DNA of 64,000 nucleotides from DASRDR01 sp963812945 [NCBI: uncultured Candidatus Rokubacteria bacterium] (lineage in GTDB: Bacteria > Methylomirabilota > Methylomirabilia > Rokubacteriales), in contig CAWEXD010000008.1 in assembly GCA_963812945.1 (NCBI GenBank), forward strand, positions 2,542,001 through 2,606,000. Direction: 5' to 3'. A program made the translations under genes and the position numbers. Below, one piece after another: positions 26,284-35,162 of the stretch. Position 1 is the stretch's first letter, and each line of letters opens with the position of its first letter. Below the pieces are notes generated by a model, which was not told where the DNA came from, made no database searches, and saw only the letters and a list, made by a program, of their open reading frames with translations.

Positions 26284-27237
26284 ATGCAGCGTTACCTTCT
26301 CGAGCGGTCCATCCAGCTGGTCCTCGTCCTCTTCTTCTTGTCGATCGTCGTCTTCACGATCGTGCGTCTGATCCCGGGAGATCCCGCCGCCGTCATGCTC
26401 GGCACCGAGGCAACCCCTCAGGCCATGGCCGAGATCCGGCGCGAGATGGGGCTGGATCAGCCAATCGTCGTCCAGTACGTGCGCTGGCTCCAAGCCGTGG
26501 CCGCCGGGAACTTCGGGACCTCGTGGGTCTCCAAGCAGCCGGCGCTCTCGCTGATCCTCGGCGCGCTGCCGGTGACGCTCCAGCTCGTCGCCAGCGCGTT
26601 CGTGGTGGCCCTTGCGATCGCCTTTCCGGCAGGCATCGTCGCCGCGCTGCGCCCGCGCTCGTGGATCGATCACGGGTCCACGACCTTCGCCCTCGTCGGC
26701 ATCTCGCTCCCGAGCTTCTGGCTGGGGATCATGCTCGTCCTGCTGTTCTCGCTCGAGCTCCGGTGGCTGCCGCCCTCGGGCTATCTTCCGTTCCGGACCG
26801 ACCCCGCGGGCGCACTCCGGGCGACCATCCTGCCCGCGGTCACCCTCGGGGTCGCGCTCGCCGCGCCGCTGACGCGCTTCCTCCGCTCGGGCATGCTCGA
26901 CGTGCTGGCGCTCGACTACGTCCGGACCGCTCGCGCGAAGGGCGTGCCCGAGCGCACCGTGGTCACCCGGCACGCACTGAAGAACGCCTTTCTGTCCGTG
27001 GTGACCGTGCTGGGGCTCCAGCTGGGCGCCCTCCTCGGCGGCAGCATCGTGATCGAGCAGGTGTTCGGCTGGCCCGGGCTCGGACGCCTGTCACTGGCCG
27101 CCATCCAACAGCGCGACTACGGCGTGGTTCAGGGCGTGGTGCTGTTCGTCGCCACCGCCTTCGTGCTGGTCAACTTCGCGGTCGATCTCCTGTACCTGTA
27201 TCTCGACCCGCGAATCCGCTATGGCTCGCCGAGCTGA
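26284..27237 (+). CDS. ABC transporter permease (DppB/peptide-nickel type)
   Basis: The 317-residue inner-membrane permease has six predicted segments, the N-terminal GDPAAVMLG of DppB-like proteins, FGTSWVSKQPALSLIL, and the ATPase-contact loop DYVRTARAKGVPERTVVTRH. It imports oligopeptides, nickel or related solutes together with the next permease and the binding protein. It is the first gene after a strong promoter. No ATPase gene follows. Confidence 0.92.
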   Translation: MQRYLLERSIQLVLVLFFLSIVVFTIVRLIPGDPAAVMLGTEATPQAMAEIRREMGLDQPIVVQYVRWLQAVAAGNFGTSWVSKQPALSLILGALPVTLQLVASAFVVALAIAFPAGIVAALRPRSWIDHGSTTFALVGISLPSFWLGIMLVLLFSLELRWLPPSGYLPFRTDPAGALRATILPAVTLGVALAAPLTRFLRSGMLDVLALDYVRTARAKGVPERTVVTRHALKNAFLSVVTVLGLQLGALLGGSIVIEQVFGWPGLGRLSLAAIQQRDYGVVQGVVLFVATAFVLVNFAVDLLYLYLDPRIRYGSPS

Positions 27238-27248
27238 CGGTCGATCGG

Positions 27249-28091
27249 ATGACCGTCCTCCGGGGACTGCTCCGCAACCGCACGGCGGCGTTCGGGTTCG
27301 GGCTCACCGCGTTCCTGGCGATTCTCGCCGTGTTCGCGCCGTGGGTCGCGCCGTATCGCCCGGACGAGATCCACCCCATCGACAGCCTCCTGCCGCCGTC
27401 CGCCCGCTACTGGCTGGGAACCGACGACCTCGGGCGCGACATCCTGAGCCGGATCGTGTTCGGGGCGCGCGCCTCCCTCATGGTCGGCTCGATCGCGGTC
27501 GGAATCGCGGCGACGGTGGGCATCCCCCTGGGCCTGCTGGCGGGGTACGTCGGTGGTCGGCTGGACGGCCTGGTCATGCGGCTGATGGACGCACTGCTGG
27601 CGTTCCCGGCAATCCTGCTGGCCATCGCGCTGATGGCGGTGCTCGGGCCATCGCTCCAGAACGCGATGGTGGCGATCGGCATCGTGTTCATCCCGGCCTT
27701 CGCCCGGATCACGCGCGCGAACACCCTGTCGCTCCGCGAGAAGGAGTTTGTGGAGGCCGCGCGGGCGCTGGGAGCCGGCAGCGTCTACATCGCCGCCGGT
27801 GTCATCCTGCCGAACTGCCTGTCGCCGCTGATCGTCCAGGGCTCGCTCGCCGTGGCCAACGCGATCCTCGTCGAGGCCGCGCTGTCGTTCCTCGGGCTCG
27901 GGGTCCAGCCGCCGGATCCCTCCTGGGGCTCGATGCTCGCCTTCGGCCGGAATCTGCTCAGCCAGGCGCCCTGGTACGCGACCTTCGCCGGACTCTCGAT
28001 CTTCGTCACCGTGCTCGGGCTCAACTTTCTGGGCGACGGGCTTCGTGAGGCGCTCGATCCCCGCCTTCGCACGGCGGAGCGCGGCGCATGA
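27249..28091 (+). CDS. ABC transporter permease (DppC/peptide-nickel type)
   Basis: The 280-residue permease has the DppC pattern: an N-terminal membrane helix, YWLGTDDLGRDILSRIVFGAR (just after residue 50), the EAA-type loop EFVEAARALGAGSVYI and a late FLGLGVQPPDPSWGSML. It pairs with DppB-like permease. The ATG at 27249 lies 11 bp after the upstream stop; the open frame extends further upstream but overlaps the DppB gene. Confidence 0.92.
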   Translation: MTVLRGLLRNRTAAFGFGLTAFLAILAVFAPWVAPYRPDEIHPIDSLLPPSARYWLGTDDLGRDILSRIVFGARASLMVGSIAVGIAATVGIPLGLLAGYVGGRLDGLVMRLMDALLAFPAILLAIALMAVLGPSLQNAMVAIGIVFIPAFARITRANTLSLREKEFVEAARALGAGSVYIAAGVILPNCLSPLIVQGSLAVANAILVEAALSFLGLGVQPPDPSWGSMLAFGRNLLSQAPWYATFAGLSIFVTVLGLNFLGDGLREALDPRLRTAERGA

Positions 28092-28152
28092 GCCACCGCC
28101 CCGTCCCACGTCAGGCGCTCCCGTCACACCGCCCACAACAGGAGGACCCATC

Positions 28153-29733
28153 ATGACCGACACGCGACGCATCCTCGACCTTCTCGAGTCCAGCGGCATG
28201 CCGCTCGGTCGGCGGGATCTGCTCCGCCTCGCCGGCGAGGGCGGCATCGCCCTGGCCGGCCTCGCCCTTCTCGCCGGCGCCGAGCCGGAGCCGGCGGCCG
28301 CTCAGGCCGGCGGCACGATGCGCATCCACATGGCGACGGACATCCAGCAGCTCGATCCCCACCTGGTCACGGCCTGGAACGACTACTGCCCCTTGGAGTC
28401 CATGTTCTCGAGCCTGACCGCGCTGGATCGCGACTTCCAGCCGGTGCCCGACCTCGCTCAGTCCTGGACCCAGCCCGACCCGAAGACATACGTGTTCCAG
28501 CTGCGGAAAGGCGTCCTCTTCCACAGCGGGCGGGAGATGAAGGCCGCCGACGTGAAGTTCTCCCTCGAGCGGATCCAGAGTCTCGGCGGGCGGAGCAAGT
28601 GGTACACGCTCATCCTCGATCTCGAGCGTGCCGAGGTCATCGACGACTACCGGGTGCGGCTCCTCCTCAAGCAGCCGTCCGCGCCATTCCTGGCCAACCT
28701 GGCCTTCGCGACGATCGTGGCCCAGGAGAACGTCGAGAAGATCGGCCTCGAACCGGTCGGGACGGGACCGTTCCGCTTCGTCGAGCGAGTGCCAAACTCG
28801 CACTTCCTCGTCCGCCGCTGGGACAAGTTCTACGTGCCCGGCCAGCCGAAGGTGGACGAGATCCGCTGGGTGCCGGCGGTCGAGGAGGCGACGCGCGTCG
28901 CCAACCTCCGGGCCGGAACCGCCGACATCATCAGCCAGGTGCCGCACTCGACACTGGCCGAGCTGCGCGGGACCCCGGGCATCGTGCTCCAGGAGCCGAA
29001 GGCGTCCTCGGCCTATGCCGTCATCCAGCTGAAGCACGCGCCGCCGCTCGACAACAAGAAGGTCCGCCAGGCGCTGGCCATGCTGGTCGACCGGGAGGCG
29101 CTCAACCGCTCGGTCTTCTTCGGCGTCGGCACGACCGCGCAGGGCTGCAATCCCTTCCCGGTCGGCCACTGGGCGCACGCGGACGTCAGCTGCCCCAAGT
29201 ACGACCCCGAGGGCGCCAAAAAGCTCCTGGCCGAGGCGGGATTCCCACAAGGGCTCGAGCTCGAGTGGAAGGTCCAGAACTTTCCACAGACCATCAAGAT
29301 CGCCGAGATCTGCAAGGAAACGTTCAGGCGCGGCGGCGTCAACGTCAAGCTCACCCAGCTCGAGTTCGCGACGTGGATCCAGCAGGTCTACCGGGACAAG
29401 CAGTTCCAGCTGGGCCAGACGACGTTCCTCCGGGAGGCCGATCCCGACGGTCTGGTAGTCAGCGCGCTCTTCACCGGCGGCCAGAACAACCCCGGCGGCT
29501 ACTCCACCAAGGACATGGACACGCTCCTCACGCAGGGCCGCGCGGAGCTCAACGTCGAGAAGCGGAAGGCCATCTACAAGAGGATCGCGGAGATCGTCGC
29601 CGACGACGTCCCCTGGATCCGCGTCCAGCCGAACCCCTTCATCTGGGCGTCGACCAGCAAGGTCGGCGGGTTCTACATCAACAACCAGTCGCGGCCGTTC
29701 GTCGCGCTTCGCGAGATGACGGTCCAGAAGTGA
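28153..29733 (+). CDS. ABC transporter substrate-binding protein (peptide/nickel family 5)
   Basis: The 526-residue periplasmic protein has a twin-arginine-like leader (GRRDLLRLAG followed by a hydrophobic run and AAAQA). The family 5 core follows: QLDPHLVTAWNDY, YVFQLRKGVLFHSGREMKAADVKFSLE, and GTGPFRFVE. It would bind a peptide, opine or glycoside. GGAGGA lies before the ATG. The TGA overlaps the GTG of the next gene (GTGA), so the binding protein is translationally coupled to the ceramidase-like gene. Confidence 0.92.
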   Translation: MTDTRRILDLLESSGMPLGRRDLLRLAGEGGIALAGLALLAGAEPEPAAAQAGGTMRIHMATDIQQLDPHLVTAWNDYCPLESMFSSLTALDRDFQPVPDLAQSWTQPDPKTYVFQLRKGVLFHSGREMKAADVKFSLERIQSLGGRSKWYTLILDLERAEVIDDYRVRLLLKQPSAPFLANLAFATIVAQENVEKIGLEPVGTGPFRFVERVPNSHFLVRRWDKFYVPGQPKVDEIRWVPAVEEATRVANLRAGTADIISQVPHSTLAELRGTPGIVLQEPKASSAYAVIQLKHAPPLDNKKVRQALAMLVDREALNRSVFFGVGTTAQGCNPFPVGHWAHADVSCPKYDPEGAKKLLAEAGFPQGLELEWKVQNFPQTIKIAEICKETFRRGGVNVKLTQLEFATWIQQVYRDKQFQLGQTTFLREADPDGLVVSALFTGGQNNPGGYSTKDMDTLLTQGRAELNVEKRKAIYKRIAEIVADDVPWIRVQPNPFIWASTSKVGGFYINNQSRPFVALREMTVQK

Positions 29734-31121
29734 CCACCCCGACGCTCCGGGCCGGCGTGGGTCGCGCGGTCATCACGCCGCCGATCGGCATCGCCCACGC
29801 CGGCTGGGGCGTCCAGACGCATCAGCGGGCCGAGGGGGTCGACATGGACCTCCTGGCCACCGTGCTGGTGCTCGCGAATGGCCCGACCGAGGTCGCGCTC
29901 GTCGACGTCGACTTCTGCGTCGTCGGGCGCGACCTCGCCGGGTCCATCCGGCAGGCGGTCGCCGAGCTCTGCGGCATCCCCGTCCCGCACGTCCGCCTCT
30001 CCTACACCCACACGCACTCGGGCCCGATGCTGGGGCCGAGCTGGATGACGGAGGGCGAGGAGCTGATCGCACCCTACGTCGCGAGCCTTCCGGGCCGCGT
30101 CGCGGGCGCCGCCTGGGAGGCCAAGCGCCGCCTCCGGCCCGCCCGCGTGGCGGCGGGCTCTGGCTCGTCCGGCATCGCCGTGAACCGGCGGCTCAAGCTC
30201 CCGAGCGGCCGCGTGGTCGCCGGCCGCAACTGGGGCGGCTTCACCGATCCCGAGGTCAAGGTCGTGCGGATCGACGACGTCGACGAGCGGCCGCTGGCCG
30301 TGATCGTCCACTACGGCTGTCACCCGACCATCATGGGGCCGCCGAACCGTCTGATCACGCCGGACTACCCCGGGGCCGTCCGCCAGGTCGTCGAGGGCGC
30401 GACTGGTGCGACGTGTCTCTTCCTGCAGGGGGCCGCGGGGAACGTCCACGCACTCGTCAACTTCGTCGGGGAGCCGGCCGTCTACCGGCGTCTCGGCGCC
30501 ACGCTGGGCCACGAGGCCGCGCGGGTCGCGCTCGGGCTCCAGAGCGTGCCCCGCCGGGAGCGGCTCCTCCGGGTGATGGAGTCGGGCGCCCCGCTCGCGA
30601 TCTATGCCGACGACCCTGCGGGCGAGCCGGACGGCACCCTGCGCGTGGCCACGCAGGCGGTGCGGCTACCCGTGCGGGAGTACCCGCCGGTCGACGAGGT
30701 CGTCCGGGATGCGCGACGGCAGGCCGAGCACCTCGCCGCGATCCGCGGTCAGGTCGACGAGGAGGAGCTCTGTGTAGCAGTCGGGCTCGCGCGCCGCGCC
30801 GGGATGCTGGCCGACAAGGCCCGGCAGTACGGCGGGTTGACCGAGGTCGAGACGGAGCTCCACGGCATCCGGCTCGGCGAGGTGGCCCTGGTCGGCTTCG
30901 CGGGGGAGCCCTTCAGCGAGCTGGGCGCGCAGGTGAAGGCGCGCTCCCCGTTCCCCCACACCCTCTTCTCCGGCTACACGAACGACTACCTCGGCTACCT
31001 GCCGACGGCCGACGCGTATCCCGACCGCGGGTACGAGGTCGACACCTCGCCGTTTCGCCCGGGCGCCGGCGAGCGCGTGGTCGAGGCCAGCCTGGCGCTC
31101 CTCGCCGCCCTTCGCGCCTAG
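29730..31121 (+). CDS. Neutral/alkaline ceramidase-like hydrolase
   Basis: The 463-residue protein resembles the N-terminal catalytic part of neutral/alkaline non-lysosomal ceramidase family proteins. It starts RAGVGRAVITPPIGIAHAGWG and has YTHTHSGPM, where the histidines could bind zinc, VHYGCHPTIMGP, and FLQGAAGNVH. Many short bacterial relatives in ABC operons are not proven ceramidases, so amide hydrolysis is a family-level inference. No signal peptide is visible. It starts with GTG overlapping the binding-protein stop, which points to use of the imported substrate. Confidence 0.75.
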   Translation: MTTPTLRAGVGRAVITPPIGIAHAGWGVQTHQRAEGVDMDLLATVLVLANGPTEVALVDVDFCVVGRDLAGSIRQAVAELCGIPVPHVRLSYTHTHSGPMLGPSWMTEGEELIAPYVASLPGRVAGAAWEAKRRLRPARVAAGSGSSGIAVNRRLKLPSGRVVAGRNWGGFTDPEVKVVRIDDVDERPLAVIVHYGCHPTIMGPPNRLITPDYPGAVRQVVEGATGATCLFLQGAAGNVHALVNFVGEPAVYRRLGATLGHEAARVALGLQSVPRRERLLRVMESGAPLAIYADDPAGEPDGTLRVATQAVRLPVREYPPVDEVVRDARRQAEHLAAIRGQVDEEELCVAVGLARRAGMLADKARQYGGLTEVETELHGIRLGEVALVGFAGEPFSELGAQVKARSPFPHTLFSGYTNDYLGYLPTADAYPDRGYEVDTSPFRPGAGERVVEASLALLAALRA

Positions 31122-31154
31122 GATCGCCCGGCCGACCCGCCGGCGCCGCCTCGG

Positions 31155-32369
31155 TCAACCGTCGCCAAGCCTCGCCAGCTCGCGCGCGATCCGGGCGCGG
31201 GCCGGCCGGACGTGGCTCGCCCCATAGCGTTCGAGGAGGCCCTGACAGAGGAGCGGCACCGCGATCGTGAGGTCGGCGAACACCATCACGTTGTCGCCGT
31301 CGGCCGCCTCCTTCCCCCACGAGATGGCCTCGGTGTTGACCCCGGCGCCCCCGAGGCCGCCGAAGACCGGGTTGTCGGTCGTGATCTGGATCGCCGCGAC
31401 GTGCGGGCACGCTTCCGCGCCGCGGAGCGTGGAGACGCTCGTCGCCGTGATCTGGATGAAGTCCTTGGGCACGCCCCCGCCGAAGAAGATCGCGGCGGTC
31501 CCGGGCCCCGGCGCCATGAAGCGGTTCATCACCGCGAGCGCGACCTCGTAGTCCCGGAAGAAGTCGACGACCGGCCCCTTCCCGCGTGCCGCGCGATAGC
31601 CCTCGGCCAGGGGCCCGTCCGGCGCCGCGGGCACGAACAGAGGCACGCCGTGCCGCGCGCACGTTGCGGCCAGCGAGCGCCCGAGCCCCTGCGCGTCCAG
31701 CCAGCGCCCGAGCTCCTGCATGAACCGCACGCCGCTGATGGCGGGCGCCCGCCAGGTCTTGTCCAGGTGCTCGAAGAACCCGCGCGTGAAGTCCTCCATG
31801 GCGTCGTAGTCGGCGGTCCGCACGACGTGGTCGTAGAAGCGGTAGAAGCCCTGGCGCCGGAGCGCCTCGTCGTCCACGTGGTCGGCGTCGATCCGGTACA
31901 CGGGCGCGCCGCGGAGCTCGAGGAGGTCCTCCGTGGCGTTGGCCGACGTGGACGCGATCACGTCGACGTACCCGCGCTCGACGAGCCAGGTCACGAGCGG
32001 GCCGAGGCCCGCGCTCGCCATGGAGCCGGCGAGCCCGAGGGCGATCAGGCAGTCGCCGTCGATCAGCCGCTGCCAGGTCGCGAAGGCCTCCCCCAGCCGC
32101 CGGCCCTGGAAGGCGGACTCGCGCATGCGCCCGAGGAGCTGCCCCACCGTCCCGCCGGCGCCACCGTCCGTCACCAGCTCGAGCGGCCTCCGGAGGGGCC
32201 CGGGAGGCGACCCGGGTGTGAAGGCCCGAGGCGCTCCGCCATCGCGCCGGGCATCCACGGTCGCCGGACCGGGCCGGCGCGCGCCATCCGCCGCCGGCTT
32301 TCCGCGCGGCGCGCCGCCCGTCCGGGTGGCTCGCCGTCCGTCCTCGGCATTCCTGCTCCGCTCGCGCAT
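31155..32369 (-). CDS. Deoxyhypusine synthase family protein
   Basis: The 404-residue protein matches deoxyhypusine synthase-like NAD-dependent enzymes: FATWQRLIDGDCLIALGLAGSMASAG, IASTSANATEDLLE, and IFFGGGVPKDFIQI, where Lys302 occupies the position of the aminobutyl-accepting lysine. In eukaryotes and archaea this enzyme modifies eIF5A. Bacteria lack eIF5A, and several bacterial homologues make homospermidine or act on unknown substrates. About 90 low-complexity Arg/Gly/Pro-rich residues precede the domain; the ATG at 32369 has a purine-rich GAGGGGGA, but a later start is possible. Confidence 0.78.
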   Translation of the reverse strand: MRERSRNAEDGRRATRTGGAPRGKPAADGARRPGPATVDARRDGGAPRAFTPGSPPGPLRRPLELVTDGGAGGTVGQLLGRMRESAFQGRRLGEAFATWQRLIDGDCLIALGLAGSMASAGLGPLVTWLVERGYVDVIASTSANATEDLLELRGAPVYRIDADHVDDEALRRQGFYRFYDHVVRTADYDAMEDFTRGFFEHLDKTWRAPAISGVRFMQELGRWLDAQGLGRSLAATCARHGVPLFVPAAPDGPLAEGYRAARGKGPVVDFFRDYEVALAVMNRFMAPGPGTAAIFFGGGVPKDFIQITATSVSTLRGAEACPHVAAIQITTDNPVFGGLGGAGVNTEAISWGKEAADGDNVMVFADLTIAVPLLCQGLLERYGASHVRPARARIARELARLGDG

Positions 32370-32404
32370 GGGCTCCCCCTCGTGCCGAGCCGGCCTCGTT
32401 TGGC

Positions 32405-32410
32405 TACACT
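32405..32410 (+). promoter_or_regulatory. -10-like box 6 nt before a GTG start
   Basis: TACACT ends 6 nt before the GTG of the methyltransferase gene at 32417. There is no Shine-Dalgarno. It follows the same TAnnnT-N6 geometry as other leaderless candidates here. Confidence 0.5.
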
Positions 32411-32416
32411 CGCCCC

Positions 32417-33256
32417 GTGACGACCGGGGTGGGGCCGATCTTCGACGCGATGGCCGCATCCTACGACGATCTCGAGCCCTGGTACGAGCACCTCTACGGC
32501 GTGCTGCACGGCCTCCTGCGCGCCGAGCTCGAGGCACCGGCCACATCGCGGTCCCGGCAGGCGCTCGACGCCGGCTGTGGCACCGGCTTCCAGACGGCGA
32601 TCCTGCTGGACCACGGCTACGAGACGATCGGCGTGGACGCGTCGGCGGGGCTTCTCGGCGTCGCGCGGCGCCGGTTCGCCGGCGCCCGCTTCCTGCAGGG
32701 GGATCTCCAGGCGCTACCCTGCCGGGACGCCGCGTTCGACGTCGTCGTCTCGTGCGGCAGCACGTTCTCGTTCCTAGCCGACCCGGCGAAGGCGTTCCAG
32801 GACGTCGCGCGCGTGCTGCGCCCGGGGGGCCGCCTCTTCCTCGAGGTCGAGCACCGATGGAGCCTGGACCTCCTGTGGCGACTCGCGTCCAGCCTCACCG
32901 GCGACCCGCTCGGATACGAGGTGGCACCCGTGGAGGCGCGTCGAGCGTTCCGCCGTCCCCTGGCGGGCGGGATCTGGATCGACTATCCCGGCTACCCACC
33001 CCTCCGGCTCTTCACCCGGTCCGAGCTCGGCAGGATCATCGTTACCGCTGGCCTGGTCCCCGTCCGCTGGTGGGGCATCCACTCGGTGACCAACCTCGTC
33101 CCGTCGACCGTTTTCCATCGACCCCGGCTCGGCCGGACCCTCTCCCGCGTCTACCGAATGCTGACCCGGATCGACCGGTGCCTCGTGGCCACGCCCCTCG
33201 GCCGCGGCACCGCAAACAGCCTGGTCGTTCTCGCCCGCAAACCAGGCGGCAGGTAG
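32417..33256 (+). CDS. Class I SAM-dependent methyltransferase
   Basis: The 279-residue protein has motif I as LDAGCGTGFQT (residues 50-60), an acidic end of strand 2 in IGVDAS, and motifs LQGDLQALP and DVARVLRPGGRLFLEVEH. It resembles the UbiE/Methyltransf_11 group. No substrate-specific feature stands out, so it could methylate a metabolite or a small molecule. The gene starts with GTG and is divergent from the deoxyhypusine-synthase-like gene, 47 bp away. Confidence 0.88.
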   Translation: MTTGVGPIFDAMAASYDDLEPWYEHLYGVLHGLLRAELEAPATSRSRQALDAGCGTGFQTAILLDHGYETIGVDASAGLLGVARRRFAGARFLQGDLQALPCRDAAFDVVVSCGSTFSFLADPAKAFQDVARVLRPGGRLFLEVEHRWSLDLLWRLASSLTGDPLGYEVAPVEARRAFRRPLAGGIWIDYPGYPPLRLFTRSELGRIIVTAGLVPVRWWGIHSVTNLVPSTVFHRPRLGRTLSRVYRMLTRIDRCLVATPLGRGTANSLVVLARKPGGR

Positions 33257-33263
33257 CAACGAA

Positions 33264-33584
33264 ATGCTGTCAACAGGTCAGGAACGAATGGCCGAGGGAT
33301 CCATGAGAGCAAGACAAATTCCAGGGCCTGGCAATGTTCTTGCTCCATCAGGGGTCATGGACGATCTGCGGGCCCGCATCCAGGAATACATCCGCGACGG
33401 CTTGCTCCCGAGCGACGAATGTCTCATCGCCTGGTACGGCCCGGGACGGGGCCAGACCTTCGAGGCCTGCACGGGCCGCATCCTGGGGAGTGAGATGGCG
33501 GTCGAGTGTGAGCTCAGGGGCGGCACGACGATCTGGTTCCATTCGTCGTGCTATGGCCTCTGGCACGGGATGCTCGGCCGCTGA
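33264..33584 (+). CDS. Small conserved hypothetical protein
   Basis: The 106-residue soluble protein contains WYGPGRGQTFEACTGRI, an acidic stretch and WFHSSCYGLWHGML. This resembles a family of small bacterial proteins with the pattern GxGQxCxxC and an FHxxCxxLWH tail, presumed to bind a metal. Here one cysteine of the first pair appears to be Phe or missing, so the metal site may be incomplete. ATG 33264 is taken; 33288 is another in-frame start. It follows the methyltransferase by 7 bp. Confidence 0.62.
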   Translation: MLSTGQERMAEGSMRARQIPGPGNVLAPSGVMDDLRARIQEYIRDGLLPSDECLIAWYGPGRGQTFEACTGRILGSEMAVECELRGGTTIWFHSSCYGLWHGMLGR

Positions 33585-33638
33585 CCGGGAGCCCGCGCGC
33601 GAATCTCTGATCGCGCTATTTCGGCGAGGAGCGCGCGA

Positions 33639-34058
33639 CTAGGCTCCGGTCTGTTCCGTACGAGCGGCCCGGTCGGACAATCGTCGAGCGAGCGATTGCA
33701 GCATATCCATGGTGACGGGCTTCACCAGGTGCGCGTCGAAGCCGGCCTCCCAGGTGCGGATAAAGTCGGCCTGAGCCTGCCATCCCGTCAGGGCGAACAG
33801 GAGCACCTGGCGATACCGAGGATCCCGCCGGACTCGGCGTGCGAACTCGAGCCCGTCCATGACCGGCATGCTGACGTCGCACAGCACGGCGTCGGGCGGG
33901 GTGCTTGCGAGCCGGCTCAGACCGTCGCGCCCATTCTCGGCGACGACGACACGCGCGCCGAGCGACTCCAGCAGCCGTCGGACGACGTCGCTGACCTCGA
34001 CATCGTCGTCGATGACGAGGATCGTCGAGCCACGCAGCAGCGGTTCTCCGCGGTTCAC
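33639..34058 (-). CDS. Single-domain response regulator
   Basis: The 139-residue receiver domain has acidic Asp17/Asp18, phosphoacceptor Asp61 (CDVSMP), Thr91 (ALTGW) and Lys113 (LVKPV), the complete set of CheY-like residues. No output domain follows, so it may work as a CheY-type or phosphorelay component. There is no adjacent histidine kinase. The GTG at 34058 is preceded by GAGGGG. It is convergent with the small hypothetical protein. Confidence 0.88.
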   Translation of the reverse strand: MNRGEPLLRGSTILVIDDDVEVSDVVRRLLESLGARVVVAENGRDGLSRLASTPPDAVLCDVSMPVMDGLEFARRVRRDPRYRQVLLFALTGWQAQADFIRTWEAGFDAHLVKPVTMDMLQSLARRLSDRAARTEQTGA

Positions 34059-34328
34059 GGCCCCTCACGGTCGACTGTGCGGTCGCCAGATCGAACGAGG
34101 GTGCTCCCTCTATCCAATCATCTAGGAGCCTGGGGCTCTCTTACAACACTATCTCGCGCCTCGCGGGTGACGCGGTGTCGTTGACCACGGCAATGTGACG
34201 CAATCGCGCCACCATGTCGCGAGAGGCCGCCCTGCCGACTCGACGGCGCGGCCCTGAGGCCCCCGCCCGTTGCGCTTCCGGGGCGGCGCCGCTACCCTGA
34301 CGCGGAATCCGGACAGGAGGAGGCCTGC

Positions 34329-35111
34329 ATGGATCTCGGGCTCAGGGGCAAGGCGGCGCTCGTCACCGGGGCGAGCCGGGGCATCGGTCGCGGGATCGCG
34401 CTGGAGCTCGCGCGCGAGGGCTGCCGCGTGGCGCTGTGTGCGCGCGGGAAGGACGCATTGGACGCGGCGGCGACCGAGGTCCGGGCGCTCGGCGTCGAGG
34501 CCGTCGCGGTTCCCGTCGACGTCACGACGGCCGACGGGATTCGGGGAGCCGTCGAGGCCGCGCTCGCCGCATTCGGCGGCGTCGACGTCCTGGTGAACAA
34601 CGTCGGCGGCTCGACCGGGAGCTCGTTCCTCGAGACCAGCATCGAGGATTGGCAGCGCGCAATCGACCTGAATCTCCTGCCGGCCGTCCGCGCGAGCCGC
34701 CTGGTCATTCCCTCGATGCGTGCCCGGGGCGGCGGCGCCATCGTGAACATCGTGTCGATCTACGGCCGCGAGTGGGGCGGAAGCTACGTGCAGCGCCCGA
34801 CCTACATCGCCGCCAAGGCGGCCGAGATCGGGATGTCCAAGGCGCTCGCCATGGAGCTGGCGCCGCTGGGTATCCGCGTGAACGCCGTCGCCCCCGGCTC
34901 CATCGTCTTCCCGGGCGGCGGCTGGGAGCGCCGGACGCAGGAGGACCCGGACGGGATCGCCAGGTTCCTCAAGGCGGACCTGCCGCTCGGACGCTTCGGG
35001 CGCCCGGAGGAGATCGGGCGTGTCGTGGCGTTCCTGGCGTCCGACGCGGCCAGCCTCGTCCTCGGCGCCTGCCTCAACGCGGACGGCGGCCAGTCCCGCG
35101 CCCTCTTCTGA
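34329..35111 (+). CDS. SDR family oxidoreductase
   Basis: This 260-residue SDR has LVTGASRGIGRGIAL, NNVGGSTG, a catalytic Tyr-x3-Lys in YIAAKAAE and NAVAPGSIVFPGGG. AGGAGGAGG before the ATG is strong. The gene stands alone. It faces the IMP-dehydrogenase-family gene across a short REP-like element. The 270 bp upstream of it, between this gene and the response regulator, contain no convincing ORF and are less GC-rich than the surroundings, consistent with regulatory DNA. Confidence 0.92.
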   Translation: MDLGLRGKAALVTGASRGIGRGIALELAREGCRVALCARGKDALDAAATEVRALGVEAVAVPVDVTTADGIRGAVEAALAAFGGVDVLVNNVGGSTGSSFLETSIEDWQRAIDLNLLPAVRASRLVIPSMRARGGGAIVNIVSIYGREWGGSYVQRPTYIAAKAAEIGMSKALAMELAPLGIRVNAVAPGSIVFPGGGWERRTQEDPDGIARFLKADLPLGRFGRPEEIGRVVAFLASDAASLVLGACLNADGGQSRALF

Positions 35112-35144
35112 GCGGGGAAATCAAAGTCAGGGTCTGACCCCGCT
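35111..35144. repeat. REP-like hairpin between convergent genes
   Basis: AGCGGGG (35111-35117) and CCCCGCT (35138-35144) are inverted, with an inner TCAG/CTGA pair around GGT. The core GTCTGACCCC is shared with the arms of the REPIN-like element at 40159-40254. It sits between the stops of the SDR and the IMP-dehydrogenase-family gene and could end both transcripts. Confidence 0.55.
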
Positions 35145-35162
35145 TTGGCGTTCGCTGACCTC

